From the NCBI RefSeq assembly GCF_000802965.1, contig NZ_JSAK01000031.1, forward strand, positions 62,001-126,000: a DNA stretch of 64,000 bases. Reading direction: 5' to 3'. The notes under the pieces were generated by a model, which did not search any database, had not been told where the DNA came from, and saw only the letters and a program-made list of their open reading frames with translations. This DNA is from Pseudomonas fluorescens (GTDB taxonomy: Bacteria > Pseudomonadota > Gammaproteobacteria > Pseudomonadales > Pseudomonadaceae). This document shows positions 34,217 through 42,465 of this stretch, one piece after another. How positions within the stretch are numbered: position 1 is the stretch's first letter; every line of letters begins with the position of its first letter. The translations under genes were made by a program, and so were the position numbers.

Positions 34217-34819
34217 TCAGAAATCGAAGAACACGGTCTCCGATTCTCCTTGAACATGAATATCGAAGCGGTACGCCAACTTGCCATCAACCGTGCAGCG
34301 CTTGGCAATCAGCGATTCGCGCCGATGGGGTTGTTCGATCAGGTTCAAGACCGGGTCCATCGCATTCGCTTCAGGTTCATCGTCAAAGTACACGCGAGTC
34401 TGCAAGTGAATGTTGATACCCCGGGCAAACAGCGACACATTGATATGCGCGGCCATGGGTACGCCCGCGGCGTTTTTCACCACGCCGGGTTTCACGGTTT
34501 TGATTGTCCATTCACCGACATCTGTCGTGGCGGTACGGCCAAAACAGTTGAAGGATTTTTCCAGGTTGTAAGCGCTGTCATAGACGCCTTCGTGATTTGC
34601 CTGCCAGCACTCCAGAAACGCGTCACGAATCAAGTGGCCATTGCCGTCGTACACATGGCCGAGCAATAAAATGTGTTCGCCGGGCGCACCCGGTTTAGCC
34701 ATTTCATTCCAGATTTCCTGCTCACGCGGCGCGTTGCCGGCAGCCTCCAGCGCCAGTCCGATATGGACATAAGGGCCGGCGGTTTGCGATGGGGTTTCAG
34801 GCAGCAGTTGAACGGGCAT
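34217..34819 (-). CDS. pcaG: Protocatechuate 3,4-dioxygenase alpha subunit
   Basis: A 200-residue intradiol dioxygenase-like subunit: PETPSQTAGPYVHIGLALEA at the N-terminus, GHVYDGNGHLIRDAFLECWQ, and AHINVSLFARGINIH in place of the beta subunit's iron ligands. With PcaH it forms the iron(III) enzyme that opens protocatechuate to 3-carboxymuconate. It follows pcaH by 11 bp. Confidence 0.95.
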   Translation of the reverse strand: MPVQLLPETPSQTAGPYVHIGLALEAAGNAPREQEIWNEMAKPGAPGEHILLLGHVYDGNGHLIRDAFLECWQANHEGVYDSAYNLEKSFNCFGRTATTDVGEWTIKTVKPGVVKNAAGVPMAAHINVSLFARGINIHLQTRVYFDDEPEANAMDPVLNLIEQPHRRESLIAKRCTVDGKLAYRFDIHVQGESETVFFDF

Positions 34820-34830
34820 AGCGTGCCTCC

Positions 34831-35550
34831 TCAGCAGTTTTCGAAGTGGGTCTTGCGCTGGCCGCGCAGGACGATATCAAAGCGATAAGCCAGGCAATCC
34901 ATTGGATTGGCCATGCTCATATCAAGCCTGGCGATCAAGCTCTGCACCGCATCCTGATTGGCGATCGACTTGACGATCGGGCACATGGGGATGAGCGGGT
35001 CACCTTCGAAATACAGCTGGGTAATCAAGCGCGTGGCAATGGACGGGCCACTGATCGAGACGTGGATATGCGCCGGCCGCCAATCGTTGGGGCCGTTGCG
35101 CCATGGGTACGGACCGGGTTTGACGGTGCGGAAACTGTAGTTGCCATCACGGTCGGTCAACGCACGGCCAACGCCGCCGAAATTCGGGTCAAGCGGGGCT
35201 AGATAACTGTCTTTCTTATGCCGATAACGGCCACCGGCATTGGCCTGCCACATTTCCACCAGGGTGTGGGGGATCGGCTTGCCGTACTGATCACACACTC
35301 GCCCGGCGACGATGATGCGTTCGCCGATGGGTAGGCCACCGTGATTGAAATTCAACAGCAGATCGTTATCGTGCCGGCCCATTTGCAGATGGGAAAAGTC
35401 CGGGCCGCTGGTTTCGGATACAGATTGGGGAATGCTCACCAGTGCCTGGCGCGGGGATCGCAGGATCGACGTCTTGTAGTCGGGTGTCAGGGCTTTGGGA
35501 TGCCAATTACGGTCACGAATGACGAAGCGGCTGTCGTGCGCATCAGACAT
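34831..35550 (-). CDS. pcaH: Protocatechuate 3,4-dioxygenase beta subunit
   Basis: A 239-residue catalytic subunit. The iron ligands are visible: tyrosine in GGRYRHKKD, and tyrosine plus two histidines in PYPWRNGPNDWRPAHIHVS with the normal 13-residue spacing. It provides the ring-cleavage step of the beta-ketoadipate pathway. The pcaQ gene is upstream on the same strand, with a putative PcaQ box between. The leader also has AACAATAGG, a near match to the Hfq/Crc motif, about 10 to 20 bases before the start. Confidence 0.96.
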   Translation of the reverse strand: MSDAHDSRFVIRDRNWHPKALTPDYKTSILRSPRQALVSIPQSVSETSGPDFSHLQMGRHDNDLLLNFNHGGLPIGERIIVAGRVCDQYGKPIPHTLVEMWQANAGGRYRHKKDSYLAPLDPNFGGVGRALTDRDGNYSFRTVKPGPYPWRNGPNDWRPAHIHVSISGPSIATRLITQLYFEGDPLIPMCPIVKSIANQDAVQSLIARLDMSMANPMDCLAYRFDIVLRGQRKTHFENC

Positions 35551-35664
35551 GTCGTTTTTCCTATTGTTATGTTGGGACGGAGGCGGGCACTGCGCGGGCA
35601 GCGACTCGTAACCCAGTTTCCTCTTGCACGACCCAACGCAAAATTGAAAAAACCGACCTGATCC

Positions 35665-35680
35665 ATATCCAGATGGTTAT
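35665..35680 (-). promoter_or_regulatory. Putative PcaQ-binding box
   Basis: Read on the minus strand this is ATAACC-ATCT-GGATAT, close to the ATAACC-N4-GGTTAA site I recall for Sinorhizobium PcaQ. It overlaps the pcaQ stop codon and lies about 115 bp upstream of pcaH, a suitable place for activating pcaHG. The site is also part of a larger ATCCATA...TATGGAT dyad. Confidence 0.55.
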
Positions 35681-36606
35681 GGATATTGGCCTTCACGATA
35701 TTCTTCCCCGACCTCACGCAGTGCCTCTACGCACCACTGCGCCGCCGTCGTCACCGGCAAAGCAGGGTTAGTACATAGCCCTACGGAGCCGCCGGGTTCT
35801 CGCATTCCCAGATCCAATTCCACCAACTCGCCTTGGCGCAAGTCTTGTCGGACGGCATCAAGTGGCGCAACCCAGATGGCCTGACTGCTTTGCACGTAGC
35901 GCCGACTCAGGGCGACCGACAGGGTCTCCAGGCGCTGTCGAGACGGCGTAATCCCGTGCTGCACGAACAGGCTGTCGGCGAATTTGCGGATGGTCGTCCC
36001 CGCCGACGGCAATACCAGCGGATAGTCTTCGAGGTGTTTACGTCCCTGCGGATCAGCGAGCACCGGATGGCCGCTGCGTACCACCAGGGTCATGGATTCG
36101 CTGTAGAGGTGTTCGAAGGCCAGCCCGAGAATCAACGGGCTATCGGTCATTCTGCCGATCACCAGATCCAGTTCTCCGACACGCAGTCGGGACAGCAAAT
36201 AAGCGCTGGGTCCAGTCACAACACTGACCACCAGCGCGGGATGTCGCGCGTGTAAGCGGCAGACCACTTCAGGTACCAACAGGCTTTCGACGGTGGACAG
36301 CACGCCGAGCTGCACGGTAATGGGCTCATGCACACCCGAGCGCAAATTGTTGACCCCGTCGCGCAGCGATTGCACGCTCGGCCCGGCATAGCGCAAAAAG
36401 GCTACCCCGGCCTCAGTCAGCGTCGAGCCTTTTTTACCCCGCTCAAACAGGGTGGTTTCCAGCAGGGATTCCAGTTCCTTCAGGGTCTTGGAAAGCGCCG
36501 GCTGGCTGATTGCCAACTTGTCGCAGGCGCGTGCGAGGCTGCCCTGGCGCGCGACCTCGAGAAAACACAGCAGATGGCGGAATTTGATTCGGGTATCGAT
36601 GTTCAA
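35677..36606 (-). CDS. pcaQ: PcaQ, LysR-type activator of protocatechuate catabolism
   Basis: A LysR regulator of about 309 residues. After the start it reads NIDTRIKFRHLLCFLEVARQ, the conserved PcaQ beginning, then the helix-turn-helix LARACDKLAISQPALSKTLKEL. The TTG at 36606 is preferred because PcaQ homologues start at this point; a GTG 48 bp upstream gives an extra 16 residues. PcaQ normally responds to beta-carboxymuconate and activates pca genes. Here it is upstream of pcaHG in the same direction rather than divergent. Confidence 0.92.
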   Translation of the reverse strand: MNIDTRIKFRHLLCFLEVARQGSLARACDKLAISQPALSKTLKELESLLETTLFERGKKGSTLTEAGVAFLRYAGPSVQSLRDGVNNLRSGVHEPITVQLGVLSTVESLLVPEVVCRLHARHPALVVSVVTGPSAYLLSRLRVGELDLVIGRMTDSPLILGLAFEHLYSESMTLVVRSGHPVLADPQGRKHLEDYPLVLPSAGTTIRKFADSLFVQHGITPSRQRLETLSVALSRRYVQSSQAIWVAPLDAVRQDLRQGELVELDLGMREPGGSVGLCTNPALPVTTAAQWCVEALREVGEEYREGQYP

Positions 36607-36667
36607 TCGTGGGCTCTGCTTTTGTGGTTGAAACTGGTTCCGGCCGGGCGACACACCTTGCCCGGAT

Positions 36668-37339
36668 TCATCGATCGGATTCGGCCACGAACAGCAACGA
36701 CTGCGGCACAGGGCTCTGCGGATGCTGCGGCTCTTGCAGGCTGGTCAGTCGAAAACCGGCCATGTCCAGCGCATTGAGCCAACTGGACAGCGTGCGAAAG
36801 TACCATGGCATAGGTTGCCACAGTCCCTTGAACCCGGCGAAGGTCTCTTCCCGCCAACCGTCCTGATAGTCGCCCGCCGCCGCGGTCCATGGGTGCAGCG
36901 TCTGGATGATCAGCGCGCCACCGGGCGCGAGCAGCGCGTTCATGGCGGCGAGCAGAGGGATGATGTCCTGGTGCAGCAAGGCGAAGTTCGCACAAATCAG
37001 ATTGTAATCGCTGCCGATGTCAACCTTTGCCTCCACCAACTCGTCATAGCTCGCCAAATACACCGGAGAAGCGCCCGCCGCTCGCGCCGCCTCGACCAAC
37101 GTCGTGTCGCCGTCCACGCCGACTGCCTCGAATTTTCGTGCAGCCAACGCACGCAACAACCAGCCCTCTCCGCAACCGAGGTCGAGCACGCGCTCGGGCT
37201 GGCGACCGAGTATCGCCAGCAGGATCGCCTGGTCGGTGACCTGGTGACGGCTTTCAATGGCGCCGGTGCGTACCGCATCGATCCAGGATTGGGCGTTGTG
37301 GTGCCAGCTTTGGAGGAGGGTAGTTTCGGTGGCGGGCAT
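36668..37339 (-). CDS. Class I SAM-dependent methyltransferase
   Basis: A 223-residue methyltransferase with motif I VLDLGCGEGWLLRAL, the acidic residue in VGVDGDTTL, motif II-like LICANFALLHQD and LLAPGGALIIQTLHP. These place it in the UbiE/Methyltransf_11-like group with unknown acceptor. The ATG at 37339 is chosen because the Rossmann domain is complete from there. A truncated methyltransferase remnant starts 50 bp away on the other strand. Confidence 0.85.
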   Translation of the reverse strand: MPATETTLLQSWHHNAQSWIDAVRTGAIESRHQVTDQAILLAILGRQPERVLDLGCGEGWLLRALAARKFEAVGVDGDTTLVEAARAAGASPVYLASYDELVEAKVDIGSDYNLICANFALLHQDIIPLLAAMNALLAPGGALIIQTLHPWTAAAGDYQDGWREETFAGFKGLWQPMPWYFRTLSSWLNALDMAGFRLTSLQEPQHPQSPVPQSLLFVAESDR

Positions 37340-37388
37340 TTTAGTGTCCGGAATGGTGAGCTTGGATAAAAGGATAGGTAACCCTTGA

Positions 37389-38696
37389 ACAGTTACTTCC
37401 TCAAAAAAACCTGATGCACGATTTTCTGCTTGTGGCGCGCATTGGCTACCCGAACAACTGCTGGCGCGCAACGATTTGCCGCAGTGCGACAGCATCAGCC
37501 TGCATGGCATCTGGACCTGGGTGAGCCGCGACAATCAAAAACTGATCGTCGAATTCGCCCGCCGACACCTCAAGCCAGGCGGTCTGCTGTACATCGACTA
37601 CAAATGTCTGCCAGGCTGGTCGCCTTCGGCACCCTTGCGTCAGCTGTTCAGCCTGCATGACCGCTTTGCCTCCAAGACATCGGCACGCCCGGCGGAGCGT
37701 ATCGAGGCAGCGCTGAATTTCTCCGAAGCGTTGCTGGCAGCCAATCCCAAATACGCCCATGCAGCGCCGGGAATGAGCGCCAATCTGCAAAGCATCAAAG
37801 GGCAGAATCGGCAATACATCGCCCATGAATACTTCAACCGTGACTGGAACTGCATGTACTTTAGCGACGTCGTCGATGCACTGGTTCATGCCAAGCTCGA
37901 CTACGCGACGACGGCCGTGCCGCTGGACGCAGTGGACGCGCTCAACCTGAGCGCCGAAGGCATGGATTTTCTGCAAGGCATCGAACACCCGATCATGCGC
38001 GAGCAAGCGCGTGACTACTTCGTCAACCAGAACTTCCGCCGGGATCTGTACGTACGCGGCACCAGCCGACTGTCAGCCACTGAGCGACGCGAGCACTTGC
38101 TTAATACGCGTTTTGTCCTGCTGCAAAGGGCGGAGAGCGTATCGGGTACGGTCAAGGGGCCAGCAGGCGAAGCGTCATTGCAGGTAGAAATATACGGCCC
38201 AGTGCTCGAAGCGTTGGCGGCCAATGACTATGCACCGAAAACCTTGCGTCAGGTAATGGGTGCCTTGCCTGCGCTGGCTTATGGCGATCTGGAGCAGGCC
38301 GTCAACGTGCTGGTGGGCATGGGCGTAGCGGCACCGTGTCAGAGCGAAGCGGCCGAGAACCGGGTGCAGGCGCGTTGCGATGATCTCAACCTGCAACTGT
38401 GTAAACGCTCGCTGTACGGCAACACGATCCAGATCATGGCCAGCCCGGTTACCGGCGGTGGCGTACCTGTCAGCCGATTCCAGCAGTTGTTCCTGATTGC
38501 GATCAAACATGGCAAGAAACAGCCATCTGAATGGGCGCAGCTGGCGTGGAGCATCATCGCCGAACAAGGCGAGGGCATTCTCAAGGGCGATACAGCCCTG
38601 ACGACCGCCGGAGAAAACATTGCCGAACTGAACGAACAGGCCCAAGCGTTCGCCGAGCAATCGCTGGTGATTCTCAACGCGCTGAAAATCGTTTAA
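37389..38696 (+). pseudogene. 5'-truncated methyltransferase with regulatory (PF10119-type) domain
   Basis: The frame is open from 37389 (after a TGA) to 38696 but lacks a convincing start; the first usable codon is a TTG at 37476. The visible part begins in the second half of a Rossmann methyltransferase domain (CDSISLHGIWTWVSRDNQ, LKPGGLLYIDYKCLPGW). It then carries the methyltransferase regulatory domain (YIAHEYFNRDWNCMYFSDVV) and a winged-helix-like end. The SAM-binding motif I and the usual N-terminal 90 or so residues are absent. It therefore looks like a deletion remnant; downstream coding is intact, so it may be recent or retain some function. Confidence 0.7.
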
Positions 38697-38828
38697 TCGC
38701 ACCGGGTCATGGCTGCGTGGCGGGCGTGCAGCTGCTATTTTCACCATCACCGGTCATGGGGCGGCGCTTTGATCCCGCCGCTCCGTCACTCGGGCAAACC
38801 GGTGCCTGATGAAAAGAGGAGACGCAGC

Positions 38829-39221
38829 ATGGACCGATTCACTGGCGGTTGCCTGTGCGGCAAGGTTCGATTTGAGGCTTCGGGGCAACCCTACCGGGTA
38901 GGCGTTTGCCACTGCCTCGACTGCCGCAAACATAATGGTGCGCTGTTCAACGCTTCGGCGATTTTTCCTCAGGACGCGGTCACGATCCATGGCGAAACCC
39001 GGGACTACGCGGGGCGGTTTTTCTGTCCGCGCTGCGGTTCGTCTGTGTTTGGCCGCAGCGCCGACGAAATCGAAGTGAACCTGGGATCTCTGGATGCCCC
39101 CGACCAGTTTGCCCCCACCTATGAACTCTGGACTGTACGTCGGGAGTCCTGGTTGCCGGCGTTTCCGTTCAAGCATCGCTATGAGCGCGATCGTCACAAC
39201 ACGGAGCGCTTTGAAAAGTAG
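38829..39221 (+). CDS. GFA family zinc protein (glutathione-dependent formaldehyde-activating enzyme-like)
   Basis: A 130-residue protein with the zinc pattern of the GFA/CENP-V family: GGCLCGKVRFEA, GVCHCLDCRKHNGALFNA and FFCPRCGSSVF. Members bind two zinc ions in a Mss4-like fold; glutathione adduct formation is described for Gfa, while most members are uncharacterised. The ATG at 38829 has GAGGAG upstream. It stands 132 bp after the truncated methyltransferase. Confidence 0.9.
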   Translation: MDRFTGGCLCGKVRFEASGQPYRVGVCHCLDCRKHNGALFNASAIFPQDAVTIHGETRDYAGRFFCPRCGSSVFGRSADEIEVNLGSLDAPDQFAPTYELWTVRRESWLPAFPFKHRYERDRHNTERFEK

Positions 39222-39393
39222 GGCTTAGTCCCATTAGTTGCCGGGCGCAATGTAACGTCAAACTTTACTCTGGCTTACAAAACCCTTACACAGATCGGCG
39301 TTACCATGGCGGTCCCATAACATTCCTTGTTATAGACCCTGCGCGCCTGCTGGCCCGCGGGTGCCAAGACCATAGAGCCATGGAAGTCCTTAC

Positions 39394-39900
39394 TTGAAAA
39401 ACCTGATCAATCGCTATGCAACTCCGCTAACTACTGGCTTCTTTCTCGTCTCTTTGGTTTCTGGCGTGGCGTTGTTCTTCCATTGGGCGCCGGCGCTGTT
39501 TCATGGCATGCATGAATGGCTCAGCATCGTGTTGTTGGTGCCGTTTGCGTTGCACTTGTGGAAGAACTGGGGGCCTTTAATGGGCTATATCAAACGCAAG
39601 TCGCTTTACTGGCCGCTGTTGCTGTCGATATTGGTTGCCGTGCCTTTTGTCGTTTCCGGTATGGGTGGCAAGCAGGGTGGTAATCCGGCATTTGCCGCGG
39701 TGCAACTGGTGACCAAAGCGCCGTTGACCGACAGCGCAGCCCTGTTCAAGAACACACCCGATGAACTGGTTGCACGACTGCGCCAGCGAGGGCTTACGGT
39801 GACATCGCCGAGCGACACCCTCAACCAGATCGCCCAGTCCGCGAAGATGCAGCCTGTGCAGTTGATTGCGGAGTTGTTGAAGGAGCGGCCGTCATTCTGA
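39394..39900 (+). CDS. DUF4405 domain membrane protein
   Basis: A 168-residue protein starting with TTG (KNLINRYATPLTTGFFLVSL) and GGAAG upstream. Three membrane segments lie in the first 90 residues, with histidines in FFHWAPALFHGMHEWLS and LHLWKNW, reminiscent of the cytochrome b561/formate dehydrogenase gamma fold, so it may bind haem. The C-terminal half (LVARLRQRGLTVTSPSDTLN) is soluble. The function is unknown. Confidence 0.82.
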   Translation: MKNLINRYATPLTTGFFLVSLVSGVALFFHWAPALFHGMHEWLSIVLLVPFALHLWKNWGPLMGYIKRKSLYWPLLLSILVAVPFVVSGMGGKQGGNPAFAAVQLVTKAPLTDSAALFKNTPDELVARLRQRGLTVTSPSDTLNQIAQSAKMQPVQLIAELLKERPSF

Positions 39901-39935
39901 AATTGCGCTCTCGTACTGGAAGTGATTAATATACG

Positions 39936-39959
39936 ATCCATATGCATTTCATATCGGAT
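39936..39959. promoter_or_regulatory. Inverted repeat upstream of the ParD-like gene
   Basis: ATCCATATG (39936-39944) and CATATCGGAT (39950-39959) form an imperfect dyad around CATTT that ends 5 bp before the ATG. A ParD-like repressor commonly binds such a site in its own promoter; here it also overlaps the ribosome binding region. Confidence 0.45.
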
Positions 39960-39964
39960 TGGCT

Positions 39965-40231
39965 ATGGGCATCGTAAAAATTTCAGAAGACATGCACGAG
40001 AACTTGCGCGTCGCCAGCGACGCGCTGAGTCGCTCGATCAACGCGCAGGCCGAGCACTGGATGCGCATCGGCATGCTCGCGGAGTTGCATCCAAACCTCG
40101 ATCATAGCGACATCAGCCGACTGCTGATTCGTGCCGAACTGGCGGGCGGTCTCGATGTAAAACAGCTCTGCGCGCTCGCGGATGTTTCGCACGGCTCCCA
40201 GGTTCATGCAACGTCTGGAGCCAAGCAATGA
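39965..40231 (+). CDS. ParD-like family antitoxin/DNA-binding protein
   Basis: An 88-residue protein beginning MGIVKISEDMHENLRVASDA with the ribbon-helix-helix-like N-terminus of the ParD-like family (PF11903). LSRSINAQAEHWMRIGMLAE fits the helices used for dimerisation and DNA contact. The ATG at 39965 is preferred to a TTG two codons upstream. The stop overlaps the start of the following methionine aminopeptidase gene (ATGA). No ParE toxin is present; the aminopeptidase occupies the toxin position. Confidence 0.85.
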   Translation: MGIVKISEDMHENLRVASDALSRSINAQAEHWMRIGMLAELHPNLDHSDISRLLIRAELAGGLDVKQLCALADVSHGSQVHATSGAKQ

Positions 40232-41019
40232 AGGCGAATATCACCCTCAACACCCCGGCAGACATAGCCAAATCGCGCACGGCCGCCACGCTGGCCGCCG
40301 AGGTGCTGGCCATGATCACTCCCCATGTGAAAGCGGGGGTCACCACCAATGAACTCGATCGGATCTGCCACGACTACATCGTCAATGTGCAGAAAGCCAT
40401 TCCGGGCAATGTCGGCTACCACGGCTTCCCGAAAACCGTGTGCGCATCCGTCAACGAGGTGGTGTGCCATGGCATCCCTTCGAACAGGGTGTTGAAGGAT
40501 GGCGACATCCTGAACATCGACATCGCGGTCATCAAGGATGGTTGGTTTGGTGACACAAGCCGCATGTACTTCGTTGGCGAACCTGCGCCGGACGCTCGAC
40601 GCCTGGTCAAGACGACCTATGAAGCCATGTGCGCCGGCATCCGCATGGTCCGCCCGGGCGCGACGCTGGGCGACATTGGCCATGCCATTCAGAAGGTCGC
40701 CGAAGATGCTGGATACAGTGTCGTACGCGAGTATTGCGGTCACGGCATCGGCAAGGTGTACCACGATGAGCCTCAGATCCTCCATTACGGCTTTCCAGGC
40801 CAGGGACTGAAGCTGAAAGCCGGCATGATTTTCACCATCGAGCCGATGCTTAACCTGGGCAAGCGCCATGTGAAAACCCTGGATGACGGCTGGACCGTGG
40901 TGACCAAGGATCAGTCCCTTTCGGCCCAGTGGGAGCATATGGTGGCGGTCACGGAAGATGGCTTTCAGGTACTGACCGCCTGGCCAGACAGCAGCGATGA
41001 ATATCCCGCTATTGTGTAG
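40228..41019 (+). CDS. map: Type I methionine aminopeptidase, second copy paired with ParD-like gene
   Basis: A 263-residue enzyme with all five metal ligands in place: aspartates in NIDIAVIKDGWFGDTSRM, histidine in CGHGIGKVYHD, glutamate in FTIEPML and glutamate in QWEHMVAV. It should remove initiator methionine from nascent proteins. Housekeeping map in Pseudomonas usually lies near rpsB-tsf; this copy is instead translationally coupled to a ParD-like regulator, so it is probably an accessory, conditionally expressed form. Confidence 0.92.
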   Translation: MKANITLNTPADIAKSRTAATLAAEVLAMITPHVKAGVTTNELDRICHDYIVNVQKAIPGNVGYHGFPKTVCASVNEVVCHGIPSNRVLKDGDILNIDIAVIKDGWFGDTSRMYFVGEPAPDARRLVKTTYEAMCAGIRMVRPGATLGDIGHAIQKVAEDAGYSVVREYCGHGIGKVYHDEPQILHYGFPGQGLKLKAGMIFTIEPMLNLGKRHVKTLDDGWTVVTKDQSLSAQWEHMVAVTEDGFQVLTAWPDSSDEYPAIV

Positions 41020-41092
41020 TAGCCAATAAGTTTGCTTGCTGGGGTTGTCGGTTATTCAGGCGCTGAAGTGATCGTCAGCTTGTCGGCCTCGG

Positions 41093-42328
41093 TCACCCAA
41101 CCGCCACCGGCCTGCATTTGCGATGAATTGTGAGAAACCACAGAACCCAGGCAGTAGCGCTGATCGAAGCGCCCAGCAGGCACACCGCCATCCAGCCCCA
41201 TAACGCAAAAACCTGGGTCGCGGCGGCGGCTCCCAGCGCGCTACCGACCGAGTAGAAACACATATAAGCACCGACCATGCGACTTTGGGCATCCGGCCGT
41301 GCCGAGAAAATCAGGCTCTGGTTGGTAACGTGTACGGCTTGCACCGCGAAGTCGAGCAAGATAACGCCGCAAACCAGCGCTAGCAGGGACGTCTCGGCAA
41401 ACGTGATGGGCAGCCAGGACAGCGTCAGAATCCCCAGCGAAATACCACTCACTCGTTGCCCCAGGCCTTGGTCGGCCCAGCGTCCAGCGCTTCTGGCAGC
41501 CAGGGCACCGGCTACGCCCGCCAGTCCAAACAAGCCGATTGCGGTGTGTGAAAGCGACAGCGGCGGGGCGCTTAACGGCAGGACCATGGATGTCCATAGC
41601 ACGGAAAAAGCGGCGAAGATCAGCAGGGCCAACAGACCCCTGATTCGTAGAACCGGTTCGCTCACAAACAGCCTGAAGAGCGAACGGATAAGCGCCAGGT
41701 AAGAATCCTGATGCCTGGATGGCGCTGCGGCGGGCACCACTTTCCAAAGCACCGTCGCGAGGGTCAGCATCAATCCGGCGGACACAAAATAAACGGCGCG
41801 CCAGCCCGCGATGTCCGCAATCAGGCCAGAAGTAAACCGCGCAAGAAGAATGCCCAGGACAATTCCACTGGTTACCGTCCCGACTGCATGCCCACGCTGT
41901 GAAGGTGTCGCCAGCGCGGCGGCGTATGCCACAAGGACTTGAACGACCACTGCCAGCAAACCCATTACGATCATGGCTCCCAACAGGGCCAGCCACTGTT
42001 GTGCTGCACCAACAGCCGCCAGCGCAATGGCGGACAGCAGCACTTGAGTCAGAATCAGGCGCTTACGGTTGACCAGATCGCCCAGTGGGACGATGAACAG
42101 CAATCCCAGCGCGTAACCCACCTGAGTGGCCGTGACCACAATCCCGATCATCGATGACGCCACATTCAGGCTCTGAGCCATTGAATCGAGTAACGGTTGT
42201 GCGAAGTAAACGTTGCCTACTGCAAGCGCGCAGGTGACAGAAAACAGGAAAGCGAGCGACGGAGAAAGGCCGGGGGATCGTTCAGACTTGGCGAATCCCT
42301 GGGTGACCGAGTCGGTATCTGCTGTCAT
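41093..42328 (-). CDS. MFS transporter (DHA1/YdhP-like), HxlR-linked
   Basis: A 411-residue permease with about twelve segments: NVYFAQPLLDSMAQSLNVA, LLFIVPLGDLVNRKRLILTQ and MVGAYMCFYSVGSALGA match the YgaY/YdhP-like export branch. GGAGG directly precedes the ATG at 42328. It is divergent from an HxlR-type regulator across a dyad-rich gap, which suggests inducible export of a toxic small molecule. Confidence 0.9.
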   Translation of the reverse strand: MTADTDSVTQGFAKSERSPGLSPSLAFLFSVTCALAVGNVYFAQPLLDSMAQSLNVASSMIGIVVTATQVGYALGLLFIVPLGDLVNRKRLILTQVLLSAIALAAVGAAQQWLALLGAMIVMGLLAVVVQVLVAYAAALATPSQRGHAVGTVTSGIVLGILLARFTSGLIADIAGWRAVYFVSAGLMLTLATVLWKVVPAAAPSRHQDSYLALIRSLFRLFVSEPVLRIRGLLALLIFAAFSVLWTSMVLPLSAPPLSLSHTAIGLFGLAGVAGALAARSAGRWADQGLGQRVSGISLGILTLSWLPITFAETSLLALVCGVILLDFAVQAVHVTNQSLIFSARPDAQSRMVGAYMCFYSVGSALGAAAATQVFALWGWMAVCLLGASISATAWVLWFLTIHRKCRPVAVG

Positions 42329-42346
42329 GTACGCCTCCATGGCGCT

Positions 42347-42373
42347 AAACTGGTTTCAATTGAAAACTAGTTT
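42347..42373. promoter_or_regulatory. Putative HxlR operator: repeated AAACTNGTTT
   Basis: AAACTGGTTT (42347-42356) and AAACTAGTTT (42364-42373) are two near-palindromes separated by CAATTGA, giving an overall dyad. It lies 19 bp upstream of the MFS start and 93 bp upstream of the HxlR start, so binding could block or control both promoters. Confidence 0.6.
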
Positions 42374-42465
42374 CGATTGTTGCTGATTCAGGTTTCAAAT
42401 TGCAACCACATTCCGTCAGTCTGCCAAACAGCCTCGGCGAATCCACCTTTCGGAAGGTCAGAAAA

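Noticed and set aside
37476..38696. Functional methyltransferase starting at TTG 37476
   Set aside because: The start is inside the Rossmann domain after the SAM-binding motif, so an active enzyme is unlikely; annotated as a truncated gene.
39965..41019. Classical ParDE toxin-antitoxin system
   Set aside because: No ParE-like toxin is present; the partner is an intact methionine aminopeptidase, so the pair is reported as unusual and not as ParDE.
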